Shown: positions 34,370 to 45,683, numbered from the stretch's first letter. The stretch: DNA of 64,000 bases from Watersipora subatra (GCF_963576615.1 NC_088715.1:62445981-62509980); one strand, 5' to 3'. The notes: generated from the letters alone by a model not told the origin. Made by a program: numbers and translations.

Positions 34370-35505
34370 GGTATTCTAAAAACTAGGCACTCTTTGTATT
34401 TATCAAAATTCTAATCTTTAACAATATACTTTTTTATTTCTTTATGCTTTTTCATGTCTTGATCCTCAAACCTCACCCAATACAATTTTTATCTCATGGT
34501 TCCATACTCCAAAAAATTGATTTTCCACCACCCTCATCTTTTGGTAGACCTATCACCTTGTTATTTTTAGATTTACTGCTATATAATTCATAAAATGAAA
34601 TGCACAAAGTATAAAATATTTTATACTGTTTATAAAATCTTTCAAACTGTTTATAAAATATTATTCATTTTTTAGCGAATGGTTCGCAAATTTTAAGTTT
34701 ATCGTGTATCAGTGTTCTTTGGTGATTTAGCAGTGATCAGAGATTTCTATATTTAGTATAAATAGCACATTTTATCTATGTGCTCTTCAAATATCATATG
34801 AAGTTGAATATTATTTGGAGTTCGCATCATATAATCATAAAGCAGTTGAATCGCCATTTTTATCTGTTGTAAATCTCCCCCTTAATATGGAGTTCATTTT
34901 TGCTCTAAACCAGGACAAAACTCATTGGTCTTTATATAGCTTCTTTAGGTTCTTCCTTTTAGTGTCGTATTTTCTAGCAAATACTCCACCTTTTCTACAA
35001 TATATACACATTTTTCATTAAGCTAACCGTATTCATCGATGTAGAATTTAGTATAATTGATATGCGTATAATATTTTTACCTTTAGGTCTTTTTGGTAGA
35101 TGCTATGTTCGATTTTCATGTGATATCAAGTTTCTTATAAACCTTGTCATCATTGTATGATAAATATGATGTTTTTCTAACAGTCTCCTCTCATCTTCAG
35201 CCCAGAAACTGCACTTTGGTGTTAATATAATTATCTTTAGATGCTATATCATTTATAAAATCGCTATCACTAATACTATGGCATCCATTACTCCTTTACT
35301 CCATTTACTCCTCTCTTTGCTGACCTTAATTGAACTGTCTATATACGAAAAGACAACAGCTCCGACATTCCACAAATAATTAAATTTATGTCGTGTGACA
35401 GATGATTTCAATACGCTAACAAACACATGTAAGTTGTCATGTTTTCAACTTGATAGCTTCAAGCTGAGTGAAACTTATCATACAGAGTGATAAGTGTGTC
35501 CGCTG
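34370..35505. other. AT-rich gap with unconvincing ORFs
   Basis: A plus-strand ORF at 34815-35021 is phenylalanine- and leucine-rich and probably chance. On the minus strand near 34480-34560 a few protein-like words appear (for example LPKDEGGGKSIFW), but stops interrupt them quickly. Confidence 0.3.
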
Positions 35506-35508
35506 CCG

Positions 35509-35769
35509 TCATATTTTGGTCGCAAGCCATTGTATACAAATCTCTTGCTGGGTATAGCTCGATCGACTATATATGTATTTTGCCACAAAAACTTTTAATT
35601 CTTTGCTAGCATCGTCATTTGTAATTGTAACTATGAAACTGCTGTATCTAGTTGGTTTAGGTTCGACTGATACGATGGTGTACAGAGTGGTTTGATTTAA
35701 ATTTGCTAGTTTGTATATCAGCTCAGTAGCTGCTTCAAATTCTGTACCTTCTACTATATTGCTATCCAT
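35509..35769 (-). CDS. 86-residue hypothetical protein, OB-fold-like pattern
   Basis: Complete ATG-to-stop frame. The composition is protein-like: an acidic N-terminal helix (EGTEFEAATELIYKLANLN) followed by alternating hydrophobic strands (LYTIVSVEPKPTRYSSFIVTI and ELKVFVAKYIYS). The pattern Y-x-I-x-S-V, then R-Y-x-x-x-I-V-T-I, then V-F-x-x-K-Y-I resembles small single-strand DNA-binding-like proteins seen in some large DNA transposons, but I cannot confirm this by eye. It lies 1.7 kb beyond the decayed plus-strand remnants, on the opposite strand. No neighbouring gene supports a role. Confidence 0.4.
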   Translation of the reverse strand: MDSNIVEGTEFEAATELIYKLANLNQTTLYTIVSVEPKPTRYSSFIVTITNDDASKELKVFVAKYIYSRSSYTQQEICIQWLATKI

Positions 35770-35774
35770 TGTTA

Positions 35775-36240
35775 TTTATTATAAGTTATGCTTAATACCA
35801 AAATTCAGCTAGAGTAGTATGCTATATGGGTTGGCTTACATTGCCGTAATGACATCCATCTCATATATCCCATATTTTATTCTTCTTTAAATTTTTATTT
35901 TTTCATGATTTTTATTTTCTATTTTTATAAAATATGACTATTGCTTACCACAACAAGAATTGCTCATGTATATATTTTGGTGATACTATACAAAAATAAA
36001 CAAAAAAATATTAACTTTAAAAGGTGATCAAGCTGCCAGGAACAGAAAATATAAGGCTAAAGATAAATAAGGTAACAAAAGAATGACACATGAGAGTATA
36101 AAATGTTATTTATTTTTTTATTTATTACAAATTAATTTCTATAGACATCTGGATTGCTTATTACATTAATTTGGAGGATGTAAAGGCTTTATAAAATAAT
36201 TTTTGAAGCTAGATATGAGATAAATTTGTCAAGGGAAAAT
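35775..36240. repeat. 3' flank of secreted-protein paralogue 2
   Basis: The right part (from about 36040, GGCTAAAGATAAATAAGG) parallels 8290-8500 and 5310-5780 downstream of the related exons. No gene is seen. Confidence 0.45.
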
Positions 36241-36245
36241 AACTT

Positions 36246-38853
36246 CTATTCCAGACACTTGTAGTATTTAGAGATCTTTATCAGGGCTTTAACTGCTTCA
36301 GTGAGTCCACTATCTAAAATATAATATATATGTTGGCTCTGACATAAGCTGACGTACAATGACTCATAAATCATCTAGCAAAGTATTTGGAATAATATGG
36401 ATATATTAAGATAAACACGGAAAAGCATTGAAAGTTTTTCATGATTAGGTTTCATAAATACTCATATTGTGGGGGACGCCAGGCCATGACTTCATAATTC
36501 TTGTAAATATTTTTATATGTTATATCCTTCATGCTGTGTTGTTCTTTTTATTATATCGTTATTAGTTTGTCCATATACTATATCGCTATTATGTCTGTGT
36601 TTATCGCTGTATTATAACCATGCCAACGGATTAGTGGTTCCGTTTATTACTAATTTTATACAGTTTTTACTCTGTTCCATTAGCCGGAACTAGGGGGTTT
36701 ATTGTATATAAAGGAGCACGCTGACTCTGTTTGGCAGAGCAGATAGCCGTATGCTCCTCGCTTAGTGGAATTTCTTTCTGTAATAAAAACTGAATGAAAC
36801 TACACGCATTCTCTTCTCTTCATGTGATAATATAGATCGTGCCAAGTAACGACCGGCAAATTTCTATACATAATTATGTACTTGTCAAGATGTTTTACTA
36901 TTCCAAATGCTCTACTTAATGATTCCAATTTGCTGACAGTCGCCTTTAATGTAGTACTTACTGCAACAGCTTGGGAGTCGTCCTCTCAAAATAGGATCCA
37001 TACTTGTTTCACACAGGTTATAGCCTCCCAAGTCACAAATGAGTTTAGAGTTAGTCCTGGAGAACCTGTCTCTATCTGAGACCTCCAGTAGACCAAATCG
37101 AGAAAGACAGCGATCAAACTTATTTGCTAGGTCAGCTAATAGCGTCGCCCCCTTTATAATATAAAGAACTCAACTATAGACAGCTAGTAGTCTATAGTGC
37201 TATAAAGTGCAAAAATAGAAAAGTGTACAAACTCTATTTATAACAAAAGTTCTATAAATAGAGTTTTTGCGAGCTTGAATCACTTACATCCAAGCAGTAA
37301 AGTGGTAGTGCTACCATCAGAGTTTAAGCTATTACGCTACAATAAATTTCTGTTATATTATATTATAATATATGATATCACATCATCCTATAATGTATTA
37401 TATGATATATATATTTTTATATTATATTGGTAAGGTAATGCTTGTAGATGCTGTGATGCTTGTCTAGAACCAATACAGTTACACATCAATAAATCCATTA
37501 ACCATGACAAGGTATATTATACCTGCTGTCTAGTCAGAGTAAGAAAGTCAGCGCAGGAAACCGATTGTCTCAGCAACATCCAAAATCCCATCTGTTGAGG
37601 TAAGAGCTAAAACCACAGAACAAGAAGTATAAAAGTGTTAATAATCTCCGCTACTAATTACATTAACTGACAATTATCAAAAATTTATTATGACTTTCTT
37701 CCGTGATGTGTCATAAAATGAATTGCTGTCAATTTATAATAAATTTATATAAAGTTAGTAAACTTTGAGGTTCATCTACCAGTCAAGAGTATCTGTCACC
37801 CACAATAACTATATATCAGGGCGTATTTTAAAAGATAATATAGTGGTGCGACTTTACTTCTGCCACAAAGTTGTTTACAATCAAGATTTACAACATTGTT
37901 ACAAACAAAAGTTTATAGCATTGAAACCGACTCAATAGGTAAAAAATGATAAAATTTTAAAACCAAATTAACATCTTAAATTTATAACACTGTTGTGCAA
38001 TAAAACTTGTATTAAATCCGGCGTTGTTCGGAACTTTTTCTTTTTGAATCAGATAATACTTAAAAAAAGGGTAAAGTTTCGCCGCTCATTTCTACACAGT
38101 TTTTATGACAACACTTCATGAATGCATTTATTGATGGCAATTTATTGAAAGGCAAGAATTTCTTGAACTTTATGTAACATGGATTTTATTATGAAACCGA
38201 TAATTCTGTTTGTCTAAAAACAAAATTGATCAACGCTAGTGGTATCATATAGATCTAATAAGCTAAGTGCTACGAGTTCAAGGCCCACACAGAACAACAT
38301 TTTATGAGGCACTTTAATTATATACCGCTTTTATTATTTTTAGAAGTTGTTGATATCAAGTTAAATTACAAGATGTGAAAGATTTTATAAATGAATATAA
38401 AAAGTGTTTGATATAAATACAAATACATATAGCTATTAGTTGCTTATTGAATTATACAAATTGTACAAATTCTATGAGAAAATTTTCATGAGCATTTTTT
38501 TTACGTGTAATGTTTTCTAAATCAGTGAAATATATAATACAAACTTGTGAATAACGGATGAAACTGCTTGTTACTAATATATTTACCATCCAATCATCTA
38601 TTTTCTCTGAAATATACGCAGCCTCCTCTCTAGATACTGGTCTTGTCTGAAAATATATCTGTAGAGAAGTAGCAGACACTACGGTTGACATGAGCCCCAC
38701 CCCTACAACTGCATATATAAAAGCCTATTTAAAAATGAAGAAAATAGGCAATAAGTATTTATATATTATAATGAGGAGCAAATAACATAGTAATAAAATA
38801 TATAAAGTTATAGGTAAGAAGTTATACTTACTGATCAAGAGAAGTTTGTTCAT
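36246..38853 (-). CDS. Secreted cysteine-containing protein, paralogue 2 (five exons)
   Basis: Coding exons in transcript order are 38832-38853, 38587-38708, 37523-37606, 36962-37151 and 36246-36313 (22, 122, 84, 190 and 68 nt), each length identical to paralogue 1. All introns are GT-AG and the product is 161 residues. By my count it differs from paralogue 1 at 23 positions (about 86% identity) with no indel, frameshift or stop, which argues for purifying selection on both. The signal peptide is MNKLLLIIVGVGLMST with likely cleavage after VVSA. The six cysteines of paralogue 1 are kept, and a seventh follows immediately at the end of exon 4 (PSCC versus PTCR). A TATA-like box lies at 38943-38952. 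The last intron contains an LTR-like insertion in the opposite orientation. An in-frame ATG further upstream (38916) would remove the clean signal peptide, so I prefer 38853. Family and function unknown. Confidence 0.78.
36468..36870 (+). mobile_element. LTR-like insertion (probable solo LTR) in an intron
   Basis: The segment begins TGTGGGGGACGCCAGG and ends about TTCTATACA. It has no counterpart in paralogue 1, where ACTCATATT runs straight on. It contains TATATAAAGG at 36705 and AATAAA at 36782, the U3-R arrangement of an LTR read on the plus strand. No clear target-site duplication was found and the 3' boundary is uncertain. It sits between the last two exons of the reverse-strand gene. 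Confidence 0.6.
38231..38300 (+). repeat. tRNA-like segment, degenerate
   Basis: GCTAGTGGTATCAT (A-box-like) and GAGTTCAAGGCCC (B-box-like) lie about 40 nt apart, in an intron of paralogue 2. The stems are poor. It could be a tRNA pseudogene or a SINE head. Confidence 0.3.
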
Positions 38854-38942
38854 GTTTAAAATATAATTTGAAAAATGGCTACTGTCAAATTCTTTTAACA
38901 CAATTCCAAAACACACGTGTGCGGTGAAAGTGGAAGTTACAG

Positions 38943-38952
38943 TTTATATATA
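38943..38952 (-). promoter_or_regulatory. TATA-like box of secreted-protein paralogue 2
   Basis: TATATATAAA followed by CTGTAACTTC on the minus strand, the same motif as in front of paralogue 1, about 90 nt before the start codon. Confidence 0.5.
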
Positions 38953-38954
38953 TG

Positions 38955-39550
38955 GCAAAAACTAAATATTCAAAATATTGGATAATAATTAACTGATTTC
39001 CTAAAGCATAAATAAAGCTATCATTTACGTTTGGCGTCTACAGCTGGATGACTAAACACATTTACAAACCTGACACCAGCACTCAATTTATACAATCAAC
39101 TACTTTGAATTGCTAATTTAAGGTCCTGCTTGCTACATTACATTGAACACTTGAATAATGCTAAATATTGACCTGGTGTAGTGATTAGTGTCAAGGGAGC
39201 AAGTTTATGTTATTATTTTCGTGTAATAATATGAAATTTTATATTTAACTATTTAATTTCTGTAATAGTAATATTAATATAAAAATCATTGTTTTTGTGT
39301 TTCTTTTGAGTAAAATACTACAATGGTTCTATGGCTCTATGTTCAGGCTAATGGTTAGCCTCCAGACTCGAAGTTCAATTTCTCGTAGGGCAAATTTTGG
39401 CTGTAGACAAAGGGGTACTTCTACCCACAAAAATCAGATTGTTGCTATGAATCAAAAGTGAACCAACAAATTAATCAGTGTAGATGGGGGCTTCTATAAC
39501 TTTCCTTGAAGTTTGTTTTGACAGTCGCGGCTATTGCAATAATGAGCCTA
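38955..39550. other. Gap with a degenerate tRNA-like patch
   Basis: 39327-39395 contains GGCTAATGGTTAGCC and AGTTCAATTTC at A-box/B-box spacing, possibly a SINE head. Otherwise nothing is recognised. Confidence 0.3.
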
Positions 39551-39553
39551 AAG

Positions 39554-40027
39554 CCTGGTGTCCATATGACAGTGCAAGGTGCGCAACGAAGCGCACGACA
39601 TCAAGCGTAGGCCGGCTGTGATGTGGAAACGTCAACGCGCAACGATCGCGCAATGTGCGTACGCTGATCGCAAGGATCCATCAGAATGGATCCTTGCAAC
39701 GGGTGTGAGCAATGATGTATCCCACAATACACCGATCGATCTTTTCAACCTATTCCACAATTCAAACGAAGGGCTGTTTTTTGAAGAAATCTGTCTCCCG
39801 TACGAAATAGTAAGCCTGGTTTTCATATGACAGCGCAAGGTCGCAACGGAGGCTGTTTTCCGAAAAAATCGGTCTTCCGTACCAAAAAGTAAGGAAATTA
39901 CCCACCCTGTCCAATGCAAACATGGCGCCTACACGCGCTATGGAAACACTGCTTCGCAGCCCAAGCAATGCATTGCGCACGATCACTGGGCCACGCATGA
40001 TCATTGCGCTGTCATATAGAAACCAGG
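39554..40027. mobile_element. MITE cluster with CCTGGT...ATGACAGCGC termini
   Basis: Terminal motifs CCTGGTGTCCATATGACAG (39554) and CCTGGTTTTCATATGACAG (39815) face an inverted CTGTCATATAGAAACCAGG ending at 40027. Inside is a perfect hairpin (GCAAGGATCCAT, CAGA loop, ATGGATCCTTGC, about 39669-39699) and much CpG. The two same-oriented left ends suggest one MITE nested in or next to another. The overlapping ORFs on both strands follow from the inverted structure and are not genes. Confidence 0.7.
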
Positions 40028-40248
40028 TCTAAGTATCAATGTTCGCAACGAGTAGTATTACCATTGCTCGGCCTACAACAGTTACTGCCTGCAGGTAATT
40101 ATCTTATAATCAACAATAACACACCAGTGGTTTGTTTCCAAGTGTATTCTATTTGTGAACTCTATTTTCTTCAAAAGGTCAAACGTAACCTGTCAATCCG
40201 TACTAGCCCAAGCATAAATAAAAATATTCTTGTCTACTTAGCCCTATT

Positions 40249-40689
40249 TGTTATGACCTTCCTAGGTTGAATGAGTGCATGTCTACTAGGCATCTAGTGA
40301 TAGCTCTTTCTGTTGGCAGGAGACTGAATAAACTCTCTTCTCTCAGGGCGTTATGGCTTCCTGGCTTGCCACCTCTATGTGTGAATTGTGTTTGCTGTGT
40401 ATTTCTATCTAGATAAGTTCACCCTCTGAAGCTGTTGGCTGCAGGCTCCTTTGGCTATCTTCGAACTCTTTCAGCCTCCCTCTGTCTTGGCTCTTCTCTC
40501 TTTGCGCCTTTTTTGCTGTTTGGTTTGCTGCCAGTTTCTCTTTGCTTGGCTTGCTTGCCAGCTTCTCCTGCTCTGGCTTGCTGCCAGTTTCTCAATGCTT
40601 GATTCACTACCAGCTTCTAATTTTCTACTCATTCTCTGATCATTGCCAAGTATCAGTGGTCGCCTGAGTTCATTCCTGCGATTCTAACA
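40249..40689 (+). other. Pyrimidine-rich block, possibly LTR-derived
   Basis: TGTTATGACC... contains GACTGAATAAACTCTCTTCTC (an AATAAA-like LTR R region) and is followed by imperfect repeats of TTGCTGCCAGTTTCTC type. It ends near TTCTAACA. Matching TSDs are absent and U3 would be very short, so this is tentative. Confidence 0.3.
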
Positions 40690-40699
40690 TGAATGTTGT

Positions 40700-41600
40700 A
40701 TAGCCCATTTTTAGAGTTGTTGATGTTGGCAAGTATTCCTCTCTGAGATCTGATATCTGACATTTGACATTACTTAAATTCTATGACGATGCGATGCGCC
40801 TGAATTAAACTAAGTCAATAATTTGTACAAGGTTGGCCATAACTTGAGACCCATCAGTAGCTGATGAGTAAAATGAACTTTTGCAATCCTCATCCTGATA
40901 CAGTTCTAATTATTTATCTTCCAAAAGACAAAAGAGACATTTTATAGCAAATAAATCGATGCTTTTTGTTCTTTCAAAAAAATTGTCAAAATTCATGAAT
41001 TATATAATGATTTCACAAAGTCATAATATTGTCTAGAATAAATGATGTTATAAGTTACATCTATAATATTTCAAGTGTTGTCAATACTCGATTTGTTTAT
41101 AACTGATTGATGATTCGATGTATATATGTCCCTGTTTGCGCTTGTCACTCTGTAAAGTGGTTTGCTCTGTAGGATATCCTGTAGTAATTCTAGTATCATA
41201 TTGTTCTTCTTCATATGTTGTGGTGATAATCAATTATCAACTGATTACTATATGGTTATACATCTACCATGCTTGTTAATGTCCCAGATATTCTTATCTC
41301 ATCAGCTGTAATGATTAAATAGCTCCTATGCTTGATATTTTCTCAATCTAGGACAATTACTGTAATTGTCCTAGATTGTGTTTGCAGCAGCGTAGGATTG
41401 CCATTCCTCTCAGCTTGTCAGTTTTCAATGTTTTCCACGCTGACATGACAATACATCCAACACTGACACATTCTTAGCTTAGCAGTTTTTTCTACGTTTC
41501 GATTTCAATGTTACATATTTGGTGATAACAACCTAACATGATTGCGGCTCTTGTTACGCTGTTTGTGGCTGACTCTAAATTTTAAGGTTTACAACTTTGA
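40700..41600. other. Gap, only a hairpin noted
   Basis: Apart from the palindrome at 41344-41378 no element or gene is visible. Confidence 0.3.
41344..41378. repeat. Near-perfect palindrome, 17-bp arms
   Basis: Arms 41344-41360 and 41362-41378 (CAATCTAGGACAATTAC and its reverse complement) are exact around a single central T. This could be a cruciform-forming site or a tiny foldback element. Confidence 0.75.
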
Positions 41601-42400
41601 CAGTAGCTGTAATATTCATAAGCAAAGCTAACTCGCTAGGAGAAAAACAAACCGGTGATGAGATCATTGTCAAGTAAGCATTACATTGACTTTTATAAAA
41701 AAACTCAGCTTTACCATTTATGCATATAACATATACATGTAATATCACTAAGCTCTCAGTTTTTCTTGTGCATAGCAGACAAATAAAAAAACAAGAATGT
41801 GTAAAGCTCTCATGCGTAGAGTATTAAAGCAATATTTTGACAAGATGATAAAGATAGCGGTCAGTATGCTGTAGATACTTAGAATGAATATTAATTTAAG
41901 AAATTTGAAACAAAGTTGAAAGACTGTGTAAACAATAACCTAAATATTTGATGATTTATAAATCGTTAGTTGGTTAATTCATTGATATTCTTATGCTGTT
42001 CTTATGCCATCTTGGGAAATTATCTACTCCATGGTATGAAGAAGTATATTATCTCTATTAGAACATGTTTTTCTTTATACTAGACTTCTGCAAACTTATG
42101 CATATAAATAAGATGCTTGTTTAAATAGAATATACAGTATTTAATAGTTTAAATTTACTCAGACTAAAGGCAAAACATATTTACTGATTGTGTCTGTAGA
42201 AATCTAGAATATTTAGCCTTTGTTCCTTCTAACAATAAATATGAAGCGGAGACTTTTTTCCCTTTACCCTTATGGTACAAAAGACTTGGCCGTTTCAGTC
42301 AGTTTCCTCACGTTAAAGTGAAATGATGATACCATGTAGAGTTTTAAGTGGGAAACTGCAAGTTACTTAAAAACACCACTATTTTCTTACTTTTTGTTTG
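41600..42400. repeat. Repeat family X, copy 11 (long form)
   Basis: Contains AGATAGCGGTCAGTATGCTGTAG, GATGATTTATAAATC, and the 3' extension CTTTATACTAGACTTCTGCAAAC. Confidence 0.6.
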
Positions 42401-42439
42401 CTAACGCTATTTTTGTCAAATGAAGTGGATGTTGTGTCC

Positions 42440-42680
42440 CAAAGTCTTGTTACAGTACTAATCACTCTCAATTCGAAAACACATTGTAAATCAATCAAGT
42501 CCAAAGTAGCCATCAGACAAGTTTGTGCAATATCCTCGAATAATATTCTGGCACATGAATGAGGTACAGGTCAGTATACGGTAGATTCATTTTGTTACAC
42601 TAAATAATGAATATTAATCAGGGAAACTCGAGATAGAGTTAGTAGTCTATGTAAATAGGCTACTAACGGTATAAATAGGC
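42440..42680. repeat. Repeat family X, copy 12 (partial)
   Basis: AAGTAGCCATCAGACAAG to TAATCAGGGAAACTCGAG. It abuts repeat Y copy 3. Confidence 0.55.
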
Positions 42681-42689
42681 TCAAACAGT

Positions 42690-44870
42690 CCTTTAAGTAT
42701 CCTTCACTATTAACTTTATATGAAAGTTACTGTCATACCATTTTTTAAGCTTGTTGACTATATTTTCTGTTGGTTTATACAAATTTAAATAATGGGTTGT
42801 CAGGCTTTTATGTAAAGGTAGCAAGAAATTCAGTCAACTGGGAAACATATCTTGCATTCGTAGCAACTTTTTACAACATTTATTATTAGCTCTCTATATT
42901 CGTACAGTTTTTGACAAATTTCATTTGTTTTTGCTTTTTAATCTAGTTCTAAATACAATACTACAACATATTCTATACTGCTCACTAGAGCCAATTTAGC
43001 GTTGTGAACATGACATGACACAAGGTTGTCACGCTCTAGTGTGTAAGGTTTATTGAGTCTCCCCTACAGTGTGTGGCTGTCTTTCTCCGGCTAATAAATA
43101 TGAACCAGCATATTAATCTTTCAATGTGCCAGCCCATACTGACAGATAGATACATTGATAGATAAAAAATAGAACAGTAAATTAAATAATTTTTTCACAT
43201 GTTCGAGATGCCGTTCGCTTAAAGGCTGTTTCAACTGATCTGGTTCCATGTAACCATTCACTAATGTTTTGATGCCCAGTTTACACTATTGTAGCTAGAG
43301 CATCTCTTGGTAATAAAACATAATTGTAAGTTTAAATAACTTTTATCTTAAGTTCTCTTCTTGGATATAGAAATTGAGGCAATCATCAAAAAGATAAAAT
43401 TCATGATGTAAAATGTTGTTAAGGGTGGCTACTAGCAGCTTAAGAACATTTGTTATCGAAAGCATTGTTACAAGTTAAATTCTATACTGGTAAAAATTAT
43501 TGTTTTCGAGATGAATGTCGAATAGCATAACTATCGGTAGTCATACTTATCGATTTTGAGTCTCTCCTTATTGTGGGTTACATTTTGCTAGATAGAATTA
43601 CATACTATCTAGAAAGTTGCTCACAAACCTAGGTAGCTCAGAGAGGAACATATATGGTACGAAGTGCGTAACGTAACATGTAACAATGTAACACAAAGTA
43701 ACATGTAACATAACGTAACGTAACCAGCAGAGCATACGTAAAATGCTATGCAACAATCAATCGTATTCTTTAATGGGAGCCTCCTGCATCTTGCATACAT
43801 CCGGGAGTAAGCGCAAGTACAAATGTACTTAATAGATGATGATGCAATCACATATATTTACAAAAGCGTGTTTGATGCCAACCAATTGAAAAATCTTTTT
43901 CACCATGAGAATGTAAAATTGCCCTTTGGCTATATCGTCTTGTTTGAGAATAAGGGTTTTAACACATTTCTTGATTTGCATTGAAATAAGCCTGGCACAC
44001 AAAGTGCTCTCAAAGCTTGCACAGCTCTCCGATTAATTCTGAATCAAATTTTGGAAGAAATTACACTTTTACACATTTAAACTTATTTGCAATGAATAGA
44101 CTCTGGTCTCATTTAATATTTTTCTGGGCTTTTTTTTAAAGGCAGTAGTTTTTTAATGCTCTTGTTCGGAAAACAAGTTTTGGTTAGATGTGAAAAAGCA
44201 ACAAAAATTTTCCCATAGGTCTATAAAATAAATTCTCAGTCTCTTGATTAATATATTTTTGGTTTGAGCTTATGAACAGAAATATTTCATAATCGTTGCA
44301 ATATTTGGCATTTCATGACTTTCTGGCCTTTTTACTTTTTGATCTTTTCATATTAGCTTCCTAGCTAATATGAAAAAGTCAGACATAGCTTATTAGCAAA
44401 CTTCACAACTTGAGAATAAATGTTCCCATTTTCTTGTTAATAAAATTCTGTGCGGTTTATACCTCAAGACAAATGTTGAATGAATTTGTTTATATAAGGA
44501 ATTTACTTAAGACATGTTTGCTTCTATGCACAAAATCAAAAACGGGCAAATTGAAAATTTTATTGGAAGCTTTTATCATGAAAATACATTCTACAGAAAT
44601 ACGCGTCTGACAAACTTTAAACTTAATTTTTTGATTTATAGCTTCTAGACTAACGATTTTATTACACATTTTCAATTGGCATTAAAATATTTTGCTCACC
44701 TAAAAATGAGTGTATTAGGCAATTATTATTTGTGTTACCAGATAAAAAGTTTAAGTTTTGTGAGCTAGTGGATGTGGTAATTCTTGGGCGTGATTTCAAG
44801 GTTGCCATGCTACAGCTATAACTTTGGTTACCTTGAATTAAGGAAAATGTTTCCACTTATTGAAAAGTAA
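42690..44870. repeat. Repeat family Y, copy 3
   Basis: Parallels 14230-16740. It includes a local AACGTAACATGTAACA-type short tandem repeat at about 43665-43727. ORFs at 43621 and 44410-44856 are not conserved in copy 1. Confidence 0.6.
44345..44376. repeat. Hairpin, 14-bp arms
   Basis: TTTTCATATTAGCT (44345-44358) pairs exactly with 44363-44376 around a 4-nt loop, inside repeat Y. Confidence 0.6.
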
Positions 44871-44987
44871 AATATGATGTATCTCTCAAATGGTTTTCAA
44901 ATAAGTTTGATATTACAAACATGCAATTAGGAATTGTCTTTTACCAGAAAGCGAGTGACAACTCTGAAAATTTTTGTACTTGACAAC

Positions 44988-45055
44988 GGGTCATTACTGC
45001 GGCATGATGAAAAAGGTGTCTGACTCCGAATCAGAAAGTTTTATAACTCAGTCTA
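44988..45055 (+). pseudogene. tRNA-Arg-like relic
   Basis: The anticodon arm TCTGACTCCGAATCAGA (anticodon CCG) is intact, but the D and T arms have decayed and the acceptor is unclear. It lies at the right end of repeat Y, as the tRNA gene at 24125 does. Confidence 0.5.
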
Positions 45056-45610
45056 ATAAATTCAATATATGTTATAGTGTTTATCTTGGAAATTTAAGGC
45101 CAGAATAAAAACAGTAGGTTGTTGAAAACTTAGATGATCAAAAGGTTTTAAAACATCGGTAACTATATGAAGGCATTTACTCATTAAAAACTTGACTTAA
45201 TAGACAAAATGCCAACCATCAATCAGTTTTGTGTATATTTTTTGCAATTTCAAGTTTAATTTAATATAGTAATTCAAAAGAAATTATTACCAACGATAAC
45301 AGTATTTGTGCAAAACATTTTGAGATTAATTGTTTCAATTGTTAAATTGAAAATTTTCAGTTCAGATTAAATGAGTTCATTAATTAAAATTTAGTCTAAC
45401 TAAAGAAAGTCAGAACAGTTACATTTAGGTTCTTATCTGCAGAACTGGCGATAATAGATAAATTTTAATTGTATAGAATTGTAGATTTAAAAAAAGTATC
45501 TCAATTTTGCGTGTTTTAGCTTACTATCTAATAATATTGCCCTGATTGTTTTCAAGTTATTGTTTTAGGAAAAGAATTATTTTTACAAAAGCTCATGCTA
45601 CTGTGAATCT

Positions 45611-45683
45611 GGCTTTGTGGCTTAATGGATAATGCATCTGACGTCGAATCAGAAGATTGTGGATTTGAGTCCCATCAGAGTCA
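45611..45683 (+). pseudogene. tRNA-Arg(TCG)-like, defective
   Basis: Type B. Anticodon TCG, but position 33 is G instead of the universal U. The D stem and T stem each have a mismatch. Confidence 0.75.

Noticed and set aside
40451-40639. Leucine-rich 62-residue ORF
   Set aside because: It translates imperfect TTGCTGCCAGTTTC repeats and has no conserved neighbour or splice partner.
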